Positions 16,956 to 25,786 of a DNA stretch of 33,810 nucleotides are shown in pieces; the first letter of the stretch is position 1; every line of letters begins with the position of its first letter. The translations under genes and the position numbers were made by a program. Source of the DNA: Acidobacteriota bacterium (lineage in GTDB: Bacteria > Acidobacteriota > Terriglobia > Terriglobales > Acidobacteriaceae); contig JAJZAL010000026.1 of NCBI GenBank assembly GCA_021799405.1, positions 1-33,810 on the forward strand, written 5' to 3'. A model generated the notes under the pieces. The model searched no databases. It was not told where the DNA came from and worked only from the letters and a program-made list of their open reading frames with translations.

Positions 16956-18614
16956 TTACGCACCCTTTCCCCCTTCCGTCTCTGTCTCTGCCGTATCGGC
17001 AAATGCTTCTTCTTCCACTTCGCCGGCAGCCACACCCTTGGCATGCCGCTGGTGCCGGGCGATGGTGCGGCTCGTATCCTCGGCGCCGGCAGACATCGGC
17101 TCAGCGCCATCGGCATCCATCGCGGAGCCGGACTCGGTGAATGCGGCGATCGCCTCCTCGGCGATTTCGTTATGGATGACGCCGGAGCTATCCTCGGGCT
17201 CGAATTCCTGGCCGGCCTGCGTGAAATCCTGCTGGAGCGCCGCGATTTCTTCAGCAGCCTGCGCGTCGGCCTGCGCTTCCAGCTGCGCGACATCCTCCGT
17301 GGCGCGCTCAGCAGGCGCGGGTGCCGGGGGCTCCTCGCCGGGCTCGTATTGCCCAAAATAGTGGCGGACCGCAACGCTGATCTTCTCGAGCGTCTTCTCG
17401 CCAATACCCGGAATTTCTTCCAGCTGCTCGGGAGTCATATCCGCAAGCGCCTCGACACTGGTAACACCGGCCGAGACAAGCTTCTGAATGATGGGCTCGC
17501 CGAGTTCCTTGACTTCCTCGATAGCAGTCGCCGTACCAGAGAAACCGGTCATCTGCTGTTCAAGCTCCTGCCGCTTCTCTTCTTCGCTCTTGATGTCGAT
17601 CTTCCAGCCGAGCAGCTTGGCTGCAAGGCGGACATTCTGCCCCTTCTTGCCGATCGCCAACGAAAGCTGGGTGTCATCGACGATGACCTCAAGCTGCTTT
17701 TCGGCAAGATCGGTGATGCTGACGCGACTGACCTTGGCCGGCTGCAGTGCACGCTCGGCAAAGGTGGTGATCTCGTCGCTGTACTCGATGATGTCAATTT
17801 TTTCGCCGCGCAGTTCACGAATGATGGACTGCACGCGCATGCCCTTCATGCCGACGCAGGCGCCGACGGGGTCGACATCCTTGTCGCGCGACATGACGGC
17901 GATCTTGGTGCGCTCACCGGCTTCACGGGCGATGGCGCGGATCGAAACCGTGCCGTCATAAATTTCAGGGACCTCGCCCTGAAACAGGCTCTGCACGAGT
18001 TCCGGCGCGGCGCGCGAAACAATGACCTGTGGACCTTTGGCGGCGCGATCGACGCGCAGCAGCACAACGCGGACGCGCTCGCCGACGGCAAACTGCTCGA
18101 GACGCGACTGCTCGCGGCGCGGCATGCGAGCCTCGGCCTTGCCGAGGTCGAAGATGACGTCCTGCATTTCGACACGCTTCACGGTCGCCGTAAGAACTTC
18201 GCCGATGCGATGCGCGTACTCGTTGAATACCGTGTCGCGCTCGGCTTCCCGCACCTTCTGGAAGATGACCTGCTTGGCCATCTGCGCGGCGATACGCCCG
18301 AGCACATCCGTGGGCTTGTAAAAACGAATTTCACCGCCGACCTCTACGCCGGGCGCCAGCTGGCGCGCTTCCTCAAGTGTGATCTGATTGAGGGGATCGT
18401 CAATTTCCTCGGCTGTGGCGACCACGGACTTGTAGATATAGGCGCGAATTTCGCCGGTCTCGCGATCCAGCTCGGCGCGCATGTTTTCCTGCGTCTTGTA
18501 GGACTTGCGGGTTGCCAGGGCGATCGCGTCTTCGACCGCGCTGACGACAATCTCGGGATCGATGCCTTTATCGCGGCTGAGTGCTTCAATGCTTTGGTAA
18601 AGAGGACTTGCCAT
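16956..18614 (-). CDS. nusA: Transcription termination/antitermination factor NusA
   Basis: A 552-residue RNA-polymerase-binding factor for pausing, termination and antitermination. In order: an N-terminal domain (MASPLYQSIEALSRDKGIDP), an S1 domain around residues 130-200 (GEVLTATVKRVEMQDVIFDL), two KH domains (DPVGACVGMKGMRVQSI and LSLAIGKKGQNVRLAAKL), then a helix-hairpin-helix-like region (ADMTPEQLEEIPGIGEKTLEKI) and an acidic alanine/glutamate-rich tail. The tail makes it longer than the E. coli protein (495), which has acidic repeats of a different kind. It lies between rimP and infB, in the conserved order, with 157 bases to infB. No YlxR-like gene is found in that gap. Confidence 0.98.
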   Translation of the reverse strand: MASPLYQSIEALSRDKGIDPEIVVSAVEDAIALATRKSYKTQENMRAELDRETGEIRAYIYKSVVATAEEIDDPLNQITLEEARQLAPGVEVGGEIRFYKPTDVLGRIAAQMAKQVIFQKVREAERDTVFNEYAHRIGEVLTATVKRVEMQDVIFDLGKAEARMPRREQSRLEQFAVGERVRVVLLRVDRAAKGPQVIVSRAAPELVQSLFQGEVPEIYDGTVSIRAIAREAGERTKIAVMSRDKDVDPVGACVGMKGMRVQSIIRELRGEKIDIIEYSDEITTFAERALQPAKVSRVSITDLAEKQLEVIVDDTQLSLAIGKKGQNVRLAAKLLGWKIDIKSEEEKRQELEQQMTGFSGTATAIEEVKELGEPIIQKLVSAGVTSVEALADMTPEQLEEIPGIGEKTLEKISVAVRHYFGQYEPGEEPPAPAPAERATEDVAQLEAQADAQAAEEIAALQQDFTQAGQEFEPEDSSGVIHNEIAEEAIAAFTESGSAMDADGAEPMSAGAEDTSRTIARHQRHAKGVAAGEVEEEAFADTAETETEGGKGA

Positions 18615-18633
18615 GCGTTTCTCTCAATTCATT

Positions 18634-18689
18634 CAGCAGATACTGCTGCGTTGCTGTCTGTGACGGGCCGCACTCGCGGCGCGTCACAG
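18634..18689 (-). promoter_or_regulatory. Two hairpins between rimP and nusA
   Basis: Four bases after the rimP stop a 14-base-pair stem with one G-G mismatch spans 18689-18658 (CTGTGACG...CGTCACAG arms, ACTC-type loop). A second 6-pair hairpin CAGCAG-ATA-CTGCTG lies at 18648-18634. Neither is followed by a U-tract, so termination is unlikely. A message-stabilising or processing structure that sets the rimP to nusA ratio is possible. Confidence 0.5.
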
Positions 18690-18693
18690 ATGC

Positions 18694-19284
18694 TTACAAT
18701 TCCGGAACCAGGTTCGCCTTTTCGACGTTGGCCAGATCGATCTGAATGGCCGCCTCGACCGCCTTCTTCTGCTTTCCCTTGCCTTGCTTGCTTGCCGTAA
18801 GGTCCAGGCTGAGAATGTTGTCCTCGATCCTGGTGAGCCTGCCCTGCCAGTGCCGGTTGCCGTTGACCGGTTCAAAGGTCCGAATCTTGACCAGGCTGCC
18901 GGCAAACCGTTCGAAATCAGCCCGCCCCGTCAAACGCCGATCAAGGCCCGGAGATGAAACTTCCAACGTGTATTCCGCCGTGCCTGGAATCAGGTCTTCC
19001 ACATCGAGCAGCGCACCAAAGTCGGCGCTGAAAGCCTGGCAGTCTTCATGCGTAATGCCTGCCAGATGTTCCGGATTCACGCTGCCGGGCAGAGGCTCGG
19101 GTACTGCTCCTTCCGACTTCAGCCTGTCGGCCAGTTTGGCGCGACCAGCGGCATTCTTCTCGATAAAGATGCGCAGCAGACGGTGCTTCGCTCCGCCCTG
19201 GAACTCGATATCGACGACATCGAGGCCATGCGAAGTGGCGACGCGCTGAGCCGCCGAGCGAATCTGATCGAGATCAAAGGGCAT
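18694..19284 (-). CDS. rimP: Ribosome maturation factor RimP
   Basis: A 196-residue protein needed for 30S subunit maturation. The N-terminal alpha/beta domain reads MPFDLDQIRSAAQRVATSHG, then GLDVVDIEFQG and LLRIFIEK. The middle ISHEDCQ-type block is present as ITHEDCQAFSADFGALLDVED, and YTLEVSSPGLDR is the strongest family signature. The C-terminal SH3-like domain ends in a lysine-rich stretch. The ATG at 19284 is preferred over one 12 codons upstream, because the family starts here and the upstream version would run through the leader hairpin. The ribosome site is poor. It is the first gene of the rimP-nusA-infB unit. Confidence 0.95.
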   Translation of the reverse strand: MPFDLDQIRSAAQRVATSHGLDVVDIEFQGGAKHRLLRIFIEKNAAGRAKLADRLKSEGAVPEPLPGSVNPEHLAGITHEDCQAFSADFGALLDVEDLIPGTAEYTLEVSSPGLDRRLTGRADFERFAGSLVKIRTFEPVNGNRHWQGRLTRIEDNILSLDLTASKQGKGKQKKAVEAAIQIDLANVEKANLVPEL

Positions 19285-19293
19285 AACATTGCA

Positions 19294-19321
19294 GCAAATA
19301 AAAAGTGGGCTCTCGCCCACT
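19294..19321 (-). promoter_or_regulatory. rimP leader hairpin / attenuator-like terminator
   Basis: On the minus strand a perfect seven-pair stem, AGTGGGC with GCCCACT around a GAGA tetraloop (19321-19304), is followed by TTTTATTTG, 20 bases before the rimP start codon. That is a complete intrinsic terminator inside the leader. A rimP-leader RNA upstream of rimP has been described in several phyla. This hairpin fits that position and general form, but membership in that RNA class is my inference. Confidence 0.6.
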
Positions 19322-19460
19322 CCACCTCCGCGCCAAGTACTGACACGCTGGATGAACCTGTTCGCTCTTATAGATTACCGCTGCAGGGACAAAGATTCAA
19401 ACGAGTTCTCCCTTCGGCACACCTGACAATGGCAATTCGCGGTGGCATGACAGGGCCTGT

Positions 19461-22400
19461 TTACCAGAGCAATTTGGCGCCGAACTGCACCTGTCGTGCC
19501 GTGGTGGAGGTGCTGGTGATGACTCCGGCAGTGGGCGACAGGCCAGAGGGGGTAAAGACAACCAGATTCGGCGTGTTGAAGTTGGCGCGGTTGAGCAGAT
19601 TGAAGATTTCCACCCGGAACTGGAGGTGGAGGCGACCGCGGAGAGCTGTGTCCTTGAGGGTGGAGAAATCCCAGGTGGCGAGGCTGGGGCCGCTGAGCGA
19701 GTCCCGGCCGAGATTACCGTAAAAGCCGCTGCCGGGCGGCGGAGCGAGGAAGGCCGCCGGATGGAACCATTGGCTGGGTCTACCGGTGATGACCCGGCCA
19801 TGGAAGACAGGGTTGACGAAGGGACGAACCGGATTGGTGGCATCGCCATTGTTGGAAGGGTTGTAGCTGAGTTCGGGTGTAAATGGAAAACCGGACTGGA
19901 GGGTAACGATGGAGGTGGCCGTCCAGCCGGAGGCAAGGGCGTTGGCAAAACCCCGGAGATGCGCCAGATACCGCTGACCATGGCCCAAGGGCAACTGATA
20001 GAGCGTGTCGGCGGTAGCCACGTTGCGGACATCATAGGTGGCGGGCCCCCAGTCGGCGCGAATGTCAAAGGGATTCGAGACAAGGCCGGGAGCGTTTCCG
20101 GAGGCCGTGGCGTTGAGGGAGTCGCCATCGTCCAGAGCCTTGGACCAGGTATAGACGCCGCGAAGCAGGAGACCGTGGGTGGGACGGTGATGGAAGTCTA
20201 GCTGGAGCGCATTGTAGGAGCTGCTCCCCAGCGAGAACCATGCCCATGCCGCACCCAGATTGGGGTTGGCGAGTGGCGTTCCGGCGGGAATGTAGCTCGC
20301 ACCGTCTGGAACGGCTGAGCCGGCAAGCGGCGTGGGGAAACTGGCAGGATATGCGGCCGGGCAGGATGCCGAGGGGCAGACCGCGGGCGTCGGTTCGTTG
20401 TCGTCGAGACTGAGCATCTCGTGATAGCCGTGCGAGCCGATATAGCCCACGGAGAAGTAGGTATTCGGCGTGAGCTGGCGATCGACACGGAGCGACCACG
20501 AGACCAGGGTTGGGGTCTTCATGTTGGGCTGGACGCCGGCGGGAGCGATCTTTGCGCTGGCCGGAAGCGTGCCTGCCGACACGGGGAGACTGGCCACCGG
20601 CAAATGGAGGACATGATAGGTGGGATTGAAGGGCGCGTTCTGGTCCATGCGGTAGCCGAGGGCGTCCTGCATGTCGTAGTACATGCCGAAGCCGGCGTGA
20701 ATGACAGTGTGCGCGACGGGCTGCCACGCGAGACCGATGCGGGGCTGCGGCAGGAATTTCGCATGATTGACAGTAAATATCGAGTGACCGATGCGGGGCT
20801 GCGTCTGGATGACGCCGTTCTGGAAGACGAAGTTGGCGGCGCGATTATGGGCTTCGTTCCAGCCGTTGGTGAAGCCGTCGCGGAAGCCAAGCGATAACGT
20901 GAGGCGCGGCGTAAAGCGGACGACGTCTTGCACATACCAGGCGCCCATGAGCATGCGCCAGTTCATCTCAGTGGGCGCGGGATCGTAGCCCAGGTTCGCG
21001 ATGGTTCCCTCTAAAAATTGTTGAAGCCCGGCAAAAGTGGCCTGGCCGGCTTGCAGAAGGGCCAGATCCTCATTGGACTGCAATGGCTCAACCCACACAC
21101 CGGCGGAGATATTTTGGCGGCCGCGGGTAAGAGTGAGGCGGTCCTTGTAAGTGAAGAGATTGCGTGCGATATGGAGGTTGGTGCCAACGTTGCTCCCGGC
21201 GAGGCTGATTTGCGCAGCGGGATTGGCCGCTGCGCTGCCTCCGACCACGACTTGTCCAACGGCGTGATCAGCGACAAAGCCGGGGACGCTCGCGGCGGGT
21301 GTTCCGGGAGTGGGCTCGCCGGTGTAGTAGTAATAGGCGCGCGAGAAGCCGATGCGGACAACGTTGAGCAGCGAGGGTGAGAAAATGTGGGTCTCTTCGA
21401 GGCTGGCAACGTGTTCGGTAAGGTTTTCAAGGTCAGTGCTGTAGAGGTTGGTGCTGGTGGGCGTGAGGTCGGAGCTGGCATCGATGGTGTAAACGCCGCT
21501 GAACGTGTCGCGAGCGGAAAAGATGCGGTCCAGGCGGGCGGTGCCGAAGTCGTCCTGGATGATTTGTAGCGGACTGTTGAAGGCCTCGGAGATACCGCCA
21601 AAGTCCGGCGCGCCGGGGCTGGGCATGGGCCACAGATGGAGCAGCGGTGCGACGCCGGGAGCGATGCCGACACGGACGAGGCCGGACGCCGGGCACGGAT
21701 TGGGCGTGGGGCTGACGAGCCTGCACGGGAGCAGGCCAAGACGCGCGTTGGCATCAGGGACAAGATCGACGCCGGTCTGGTGCAGGTGCTGGCGGAAACC
21801 CTCGTAATTGCCGAAAAGGAAGGTCCTGTTGCGCTGGAGCGGTCCGCCGAGCGCCGCGCCGAACTGGTTGCGCTGGAATGGCGGCGCGGAGCCTCTGTCA
21901 AAGTAATTGGGCGCGTCAAGGACGTTGTTGCGGAGAAACTCATAGACGCTGCCGTGGAAGTGGTTGGTACCGCTCTGGGTGACGATCAGGACCTGCGCAC
22001 CGGGACGCTTGCCGTACTCGGCCCCGTAATTATCGCGGAGGACATTGAATTCGCGAACAGCGTCCACGCCGAGGAGTTCCTCGCTGACCCCGCCGGGTTG
22101 CATGTTCACCTCGGCAGCGCCGGTGAACTCGATGCCATTCAGGAGATAGAGGTTCTGTTGCGGACGATTGCCGGAGACGGCAAAGTTGTTGCCGACGGTG
22201 GAGTTGGAGACGCCGATCCCGCCGGTCTTTTGCGAGGTGTAGTTGACGATGCCCGGGTCGAGCGTCATGAGTTCGTCATAACTGCGTCCGTTGAGCGGCA
22301 GGTTGCGGACCTGGCGCTGGCCGACGAGGCCGGAGATGTCAGAGGTGGTGAGGCTGATGCGGGATGCGTCGGCGTGAACAGTGACCTGCTGGCGAACGCT

Positions 22401-22763
22401 GCCGATGTGCAGGATGAGATTCGCCGTGGCGGACTGGCCGACGGCGAGATGGATGCCGGTGCGAACTTCCCGCGCGAAGCCATGCTTGCGGGCGAGGATG
22501 CGGTAGCGTCCGGCAGACAGCGAAAGGACTTCATATTGGCCCTCACGACCGGAAACCGTGGTGCGCCTGGCTCCTGTACCGAGGTTCTGGACGGTGATAT
22601 GAGCACCGGAGATAGCCGCACCCGAGGCATCCGCCACGGTGCCGATTACGCTCGACGCTTCCTGGGCCTGCACGAAGGTCGCTGTCATCAGCAGCAACAG
22701 AACCAGCACCAGTTTTGCCAGTCGAAGAATGCGCAAGAGACGAAGCGGGAGCTGCGCAGACAT
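19461..22763 (-). CDS. TonB-dependent receptor, Oar-like, with N-terminal carboxypeptidase-regulatory domain
   Basis: An 1100-residue outer-membrane protein. A signal peptide (about 1-33, LAKLVLVLLLLMTATFVQAQ) is followed by a CarboxypepD_reg domain (SSVIGTVADASGAAISGAHI, GQYEVLSLSAGRYRI) to about residue 120. A plug domain comes next (VRNLPLNGRSYDELMTLDPG, LYLLNGIEFTGAAEV). The rest is a large beta-barrel ending in VQFGAKLLW with a terminal aromatic residue. This architecture is the Oar/TonB-dependent transporter type expanded in Acidobacteria, often linked to uptake of large plant polymers. No polysaccharide enzymes or regulators are adjacent, so the substrate is unknown. GGAG lies seven bases before the ATG. 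No canonical TonB box was recognised. Confidence 0.93.
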   Translation of the reverse strand: MSAQLPLRLLRILRLAKLVLVLLLLMTATFVQAQEASSVIGTVADASGAAISGAHITVQNLGTGARRTTVSGREGQYEVLSLSAGRYRILARKHGFAREVRTGIHLAVGQSATANLILHIGSVRQQVTVHADASRISLTTSDISGLVGQRQVRNLPLNGRSYDELMTLDPGIVNYTSQKTGGIGVSNSTVGNNFAVSGNRPQQNLYLLNGIEFTGAAEVNMQPGGVSEELLGVDAVREFNVLRDNYGAEYGKRPGAQVLIVTQSGTNHFHGSVYEFLRNNVLDAPNYFDRGSAPPFQRNQFGAALGGPLQRNRTFLFGNYEGFRQHLHQTGVDLVPDANARLGLLPCRLVSPTPNPCPASGLVRVGIAPGVAPLLHLWPMPSPGAPDFGGISEAFNSPLQIIQDDFGTARLDRIFSARDTFSGVYTIDASSDLTPTSTNLYSTDLENLTEHVASLEETHIFSPSLLNVVRIGFSRAYYYYTGEPTPGTPAASVPGFVADHAVGQVVVGGSAAANPAAQISLAGSNVGTNLHIARNLFTYKDRLTLTRGRQNISAGVWVEPLQSNEDLALLQAGQATFAGLQQFLEGTIANLGYDPAPTEMNWRMLMGAWYVQDVVRFTPRLTLSLGFRDGFTNGWNEAHNRAANFVFQNGVIQTQPRIGHSIFTVNHAKFLPQPRIGLAWQPVAHTVIHAGFGMYYDMQDALGYRMDQNAPFNPTYHVLHLPVASLPVSAGTLPASAKIAPAGVQPNMKTPTLVSWSLRVDRQLTPNTYFSVGYIGSHGYHEMLSLDDNEPTPAVCPSASCPAAYPASFPTPLAGSAVPDGASYIPAGTPLANPNLGAAWAWFSLGSSSYNALQLDFHHRPTHGLLLRGVYTWSKALDDGDSLNATASGNAPGLVSNPFDIRADWGPATYDVRNVATADTLYQLPLGHGQRYLAHLRGFANALASGWTATSIVTLQSGFPFTPELSYNPSNNGDATNPVRPFVNPVFHGRVITGRPSQWFHPAAFLAPPPGSGFYGNLGRDSLSGPSLATWDFSTLKDTALRGRLHLQFRVEIFNLLNRANFNTPNLVVFTPSGLSPTAGVITSTSTTARQVQFGAKLLW

Positions 22764-22879
22764 GAGGAGTCTCCTGGGGGTTCGCGCTGTGGATCAGTTG
22801 ACGGACAGATTCCGGCAAAATGTGTTCTGGACCGCCGCAGAGGCTGTGGCGATGAATACGATTAATGACGATTCAATTC

Positions 22880-22908
22880 ATTATATCCATATGATTTAGT
22901 CCGATAAG
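22880..22908 (-). promoter_or_regulatory. Possible promoter of the TonB-dependent receptor gene
   Basis: A perfect TATAAT on the minus strand (22885-22880) lies in AT-rich sequence about 117 bases before the receptor start codon. The best -35 candidate, about 16-17 bases further upstream, is poor (TTATCG or CTTATC). The -10 is convincing, while the complete promoter is only tentative. Confidence 0.4.
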
Positions 22909-23052
22909 ACGCGCGGCCTCGCCTCCGCGCCGACAGCGTGGCGGGCACTGGCACAGCCAGAAATATCCCGACCTGTCAGCGGGCGAGACTGATTGCTGGA
23001 AATCGAAATTCGCCCGAGTCCTCGCAGAGCGATGCCCGCTCAAGGGTTTACG

Positions 23053-23074
23053 CCCCCGAGAATCGAACCGGGGG
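23053..23074 (-). terminator. GC-rich hairpin after the beta-barrel protein gene
   Basis: A perfect six-pair stem, CCCCCG with CGGGGG, and a ten-base loop lie 26 bases beyond the stop of the minus-strand gene at 23100. There is no U-tract, so it may be a Rho-dependent stop or a 3-prime stability hairpin and not a true intrinsic terminator. Confidence 0.35.
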
Positions 23075-23099
23075 ATCGGCTTGAGCCCGTGCCAAGCTG

Positions 23100-23834
23100 T
23101 TACCGGTGCCGGGCGAGGATATTGCCACCGAAATGCACCGTCGGGCCGAATGCATATTGCACCGTCCAATTGCCATCCAGCAGATCGTTGAAAAGGTGCC
23201 AGTAGACCAGATCCATCTGGGTACGGAGCGCGACGTGCCGGGTGAGGTTCCAGTCGATGCCGCCGCCAAAGCCGTAGAAGCCCTGCCAATCCACCTTTTT
23301 GCCGGAAGGCGCCAGCATCGCCGTGACCGCGACAGCAAAGGGATCGGCGGGATTCGGGTGTGGCGTCGCGGTCTGGTGCACGGCGCCGAGCGACGGTCGT
23401 ACAAAGAGCGTGACGAAGCTCCAGCGACGGTAGGAAAACTGCGGTCCGGCCGCAAAGGTCTGCGTGGTGGAGTCAGTAGGAACGGCCAGCATGTATCCCG
23501 GCGGCAGTTGCTGCGCAGCCTCCAGCGCGGCGATTTCACCATTGATCTCCGCGGCCAGGGACGGCTTGAGCATGCTCGGCGTCAGCGAGCTGTGCCCGGT
23601 GACGTAGTCAAAGTCGAAACCCGTCGCAAGCCAGCTGCGCCAGTTGACTCCGGCCTGAAAGTTATAGCCACGTTCGGTAAGGTTGAGGTGCGGGGTGCTG
23701 AAAGCTGTGAATCCGCTATAGAGATCGTAGCGGTTCACTTCGCGTTGCTGCCCGTGCAGCGGAGTCACGAGCCCGATGACTGCGAGCGCAGCCATGAAAT
23801 AGAAGAAGCGAACCAGACACGTGAGGCGATCCAC
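23100..23834 (-). CDS. Outer-membrane beta-barrel protein (porin-like, unknown role)
   Basis: A 244-residue exported protein. The GTG at 23834 is chosen because AGGGGG lies just upstream and the encoded N-terminus is a proper signal peptide (LVRFFYFMAALAVIGLVTPLHG, cut near QQ). An ATG 40 codons further up gives a cysteine-rich, unlikely N-terminus. The mature part shows alternating hydrophobic strands typical of OmpA/OmpW-like small barrels: YDLYSGFTAFS, YNFQAGVNWRSWLATGFDFDY, FAAGPQFSYRRWSFVTLFVRP, GFGGGIDWNLTRHVALRTQMDLVYW and VQYAFGPTVHFGG. No function can be given. It ends 336 bases before the TonB-dependent receptor gene on the same strand, too far to assume one operon. Confidence 0.8.
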   Translation of the reverse strand: MDRLTCLVRFFYFMAALAVIGLVTPLHGQQREVNRYDLYSGFTAFSTPHLNLTERGYNFQAGVNWRSWLATGFDFDYVTGHSSLTPSMLKPSLAAEINGEIAALEAAQQLPPGYMLAVPTDSTTQTFAAGPQFSYRRWSFVTLFVRPSLGAVHQTATPHPNPADPFAVAVTAMLAPSGKKVDWQGFYGFGGGIDWNLTRHVALRTQMDLVYWHLFNDLLDGNWTVQYAFGPTVHFGGNILARHR

Positions 23835-24003
23835 GGTGGCCCCCTTTCGCGACGCCTGCCTGGCCTGACCGCAGCCAAATGGGCCGCATCCGCATGTAAG
23901 AGACCTCGCAACACGCTCAATTGTCAAGACAAAGATGCAAGAGCGGGCCCGCATCGGTCACTCCCTCAGGACGGTGAGGTGCACAAGGGTTAATCTGCAA
24001 AGG

Positions 24004-24032
24004 TTGATCAGGGGTTGCGATGACCCTACAAT
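24004..24032 (+). promoter_or_regulatory. Promoter of guaB
   Basis: TTGATC (24004-24009) and TACAAT (24027-24032) are 17 bases apart, four of six and five of six matches to the housekeeping sigma consensus. The predicted transcript would start near 24039 and have a leader of about 60 bases before the guaB ATG. Confidence 0.65.
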
Positions 24033-24101
24033 ATGGCAAAGCTGGTCCCGCCTACCCATTTCCATTCACGTAGACCCCCGACAGCTTGACCGATTCGACC
24101 T

Positions 24102-25622
24102 ATGATTGACGGACCTATTCCTGAAGCGCTGACTTTTGACGATGTGCTGCTGGTACCTGCCTACAGCGAAATTGTTCCTGCCCTGGTGCGAACCGACACC
24201 CAGCTGACAAAGCGGATTCGGCTGACGACACCGCTGCTGAGCGCGGCAATGGACACAGTGACCGAGTCGCGCATGGCGATTGCGATGGCGCAGCAGGGCG
24301 GCATTGGCATTGTGCACCGTAACCTGACGATTGAAGAACAGGCAGGCGAAATCGACAAGGTGAAGCGGTCAGAAAGCGGCATGATTGTGGACCCGGTGAC
24401 GATGGCGCCGGAGCAGCTGATCTCGGACGCGCTGGAAGTGATGCGGCGCTACAAGATCAGCGGCGTGCCGGTGACGCGGAACAAGAAGCTGGTGGGCATC
24501 CTGACGAATCGCGACCTGCGGTTCGAGACACGGACAGACATTCCGATCAGCGAAGTGATGACGAAGACGAATCTCATTACCGTACCGGTGGGTACCACGC
24601 TTGAACAGGCCGAGGAAATTCTGCACCAGCACCGCGTCGAGAAGCTGCTGGTGGTCAACGATCAGTACGAACTGAAGGGCCTGATCACGGTCAAGGACAT
24701 CCAGAAGAAGCTGAAGTATCCCAACGCCTCAAAGGACGAGCAGGGGCGGCTGCGCGTGGGTGGCGCGATTGGCGCCACGGGCGACTTCATGGAACGCGCG
24801 GCGGAGATGGTAAAGAATCGCGTGGATGTGCTCTCGATTGATTCGGCGCATGGGCACTCATCGCGAGTGCTGGAAGCGATTCGAGAGGTGAAGACGCGCT
24901 TCCCTGACGTGGATTTGCTGGCCGGAAACGTGGCGACCTACGAAGGCGCAAAAGCGGTGATTGAAGCCGGCGCGGACGGCGTGAAGGTCGGCATCGGGCC
25001 GGGATCGATCTGCACGACGCGCATGGTAACCGGCGCGGGCATGCCCCAGATTACAGCCATTATCGAAGCAACGCGTGCGGGCCGGGAAGCGGGAATTCCG
25101 ATCATTGCCGATGGCGGCATCAAGTATTCGGGCGACGTGGTGAAGGCGATCGCGGCGGGGTCCAGTGCCGTGATGATTGGTTCGCTGTTTGCGGGCGTGG
25201 ACGAGAGCCCGGGCGAGACGATTCTGTACCAGGGCCGGTCGTTCAAGGCGTATCGCGGGATGGGTTCGTTGAGCGCGATGGCGCAAGGCTCGGGCGAGCG
25301 CTATTTCCAGGGGCCGAGCGACGGCGTGGACAGTTCGAGCGTTGAAGGAGTGGTGGCGCGCGAGCGCAGCAGCCAGAACCGGCTGGCGAAGTTTGTGCCC
25401 GAAGGCATTGAGGGCCGGGTACCGTATCGCGGACCGCTGGAAGCGAATGTGTACCAACTGGTGGGCGGATTGCGGTCTGGCATGGGCTACCTCGGCTGCT
25501 CCAGCATCGAGGAAATGCACGCGAAGGCGAAGTTTGTAAGGATTTCAAGTGCCGGATTGCGCGAAAGCCATGTGCATGACGTGATCATTACGCGCGAAGC
25601 GCCGAACTACCGCGTGGAGTAA
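24102..25622 (+). CDS. guaB: Inosine-5-prime-monophosphate dehydrogenase
   Basis: A 506-residue enzyme oxidising IMP to XMP with NAD, the committed step to guanine nucleotides. The N-terminus [18 protein letters not shown], two CBS domains inserted at about residues 95-205, the [13 protein letters not shown] loop with catalytic cysteine C304, the DGGI(K)[12 protein letters not shown] phosphate site, and [10 protein letters not shown] are all intact. Length is typical. A clear promoter precedes it and an intrinsic terminator follows, so it is probably a single-gene unit. The ribosome site is weak. The CBS pair suggests allosteric control by purine nucleotides, as known for the family. Confidence 0.98.
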   Translation: MIDGPIPEALTFDDVLLVPAYSEIVPALVRTDTQLTKRIRLTTPLLSAAMDTVTESRMAIAMAQQGGIGIVHRNLTIEEQAGEIDKVKRSESGMIVDPVTMAPEQLISDALEVMRRYKISGVPVTRNKKLVGILTNRDLRFETRTDIPISEVMTKTNLITVPVGTTLEQAEEILHQHRVEKLLVVNDQYELKGLITVKDIQKKLKYPNASKDEQGRLRVGGAIGATGDFMERAAEMVKNRVDVLSIDSAHGHSSRVLEAIREVKTRFPDVDLLAGNVATYEGAKAVIEAGADGVKVGIGPGSICTTRMVTGAGMPQITAIIEATRAGREAGIPIIADGGIKYSGDVVKAIAAGSSAVMIGSLFAGVDESPGETILYQGRSFKAYRGMGSLSAMAQGSGERYFQGPSDGVDSSSVEGVVARERSSQNRLAKFVPEGIEGRVPYRGPLEANVYQLVGGLRSGMGYLGCSSIEEMHAKAKFVRISSAGLRESHVHDVIITREAPNYRVE

Positions 25623-25642
25623 GCAAAATCTGTGAATCACGG

Positions 25643-25670
25643 GGCGGCTGCGGCCGCCCATTTGCTTTTC
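25643..25670 (+). terminator. Intrinsic terminator after guaB
   Basis: Twenty bases after the guaB stop, a perfect GC-only seven-pair stem GGGCGGC/GCCGCCC with a TGCG loop is followed by ATTTGCTTTT. Confidence 0.78.
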
Positions 25671-25786
25671 CGGGGCGATTTCCGGGTTGGGCGGACTGGT
25701 TCAGAGTGCAGTGGATGAGCCGCGTGAGTTGACAGGCGCGCCGCGGAAGATGATGCTAGAGAGTTTTCGTCCGGGAGTAGAAGAGC

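Larger units (their letters stand above)
22764..23099. other. Upstream region of the TonB-dependent receptor gene
   Basis: A 336-base gap on the minus strand. Its receptor-proximal part is AT-rich and holds a perfect TATAAT. Its distal part has a GC-rich hairpin just after the beta-barrel protein gene. No gene, tRNA or repeat is supported here, and the short frames crossing it look random. Confidence 0.7.

Noticed and set aside
16893..18800. 635-codon open frame antisense to nusA
   Set aside because: It covers nusA completely, lacks any domain I recognise and has no independent signals. It is a reading-frame shadow.
23051..23076. tRNA T-arm-like sequence (GGTTCGATTC between C and G runs) on the minus strand
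   Set aside because: The stem pairs as a six-pair hairpin with a ten-base loop and not as a T-arm. No acceptor, D or anticodon arms can be drawn around it. Kept only as a hairpin.
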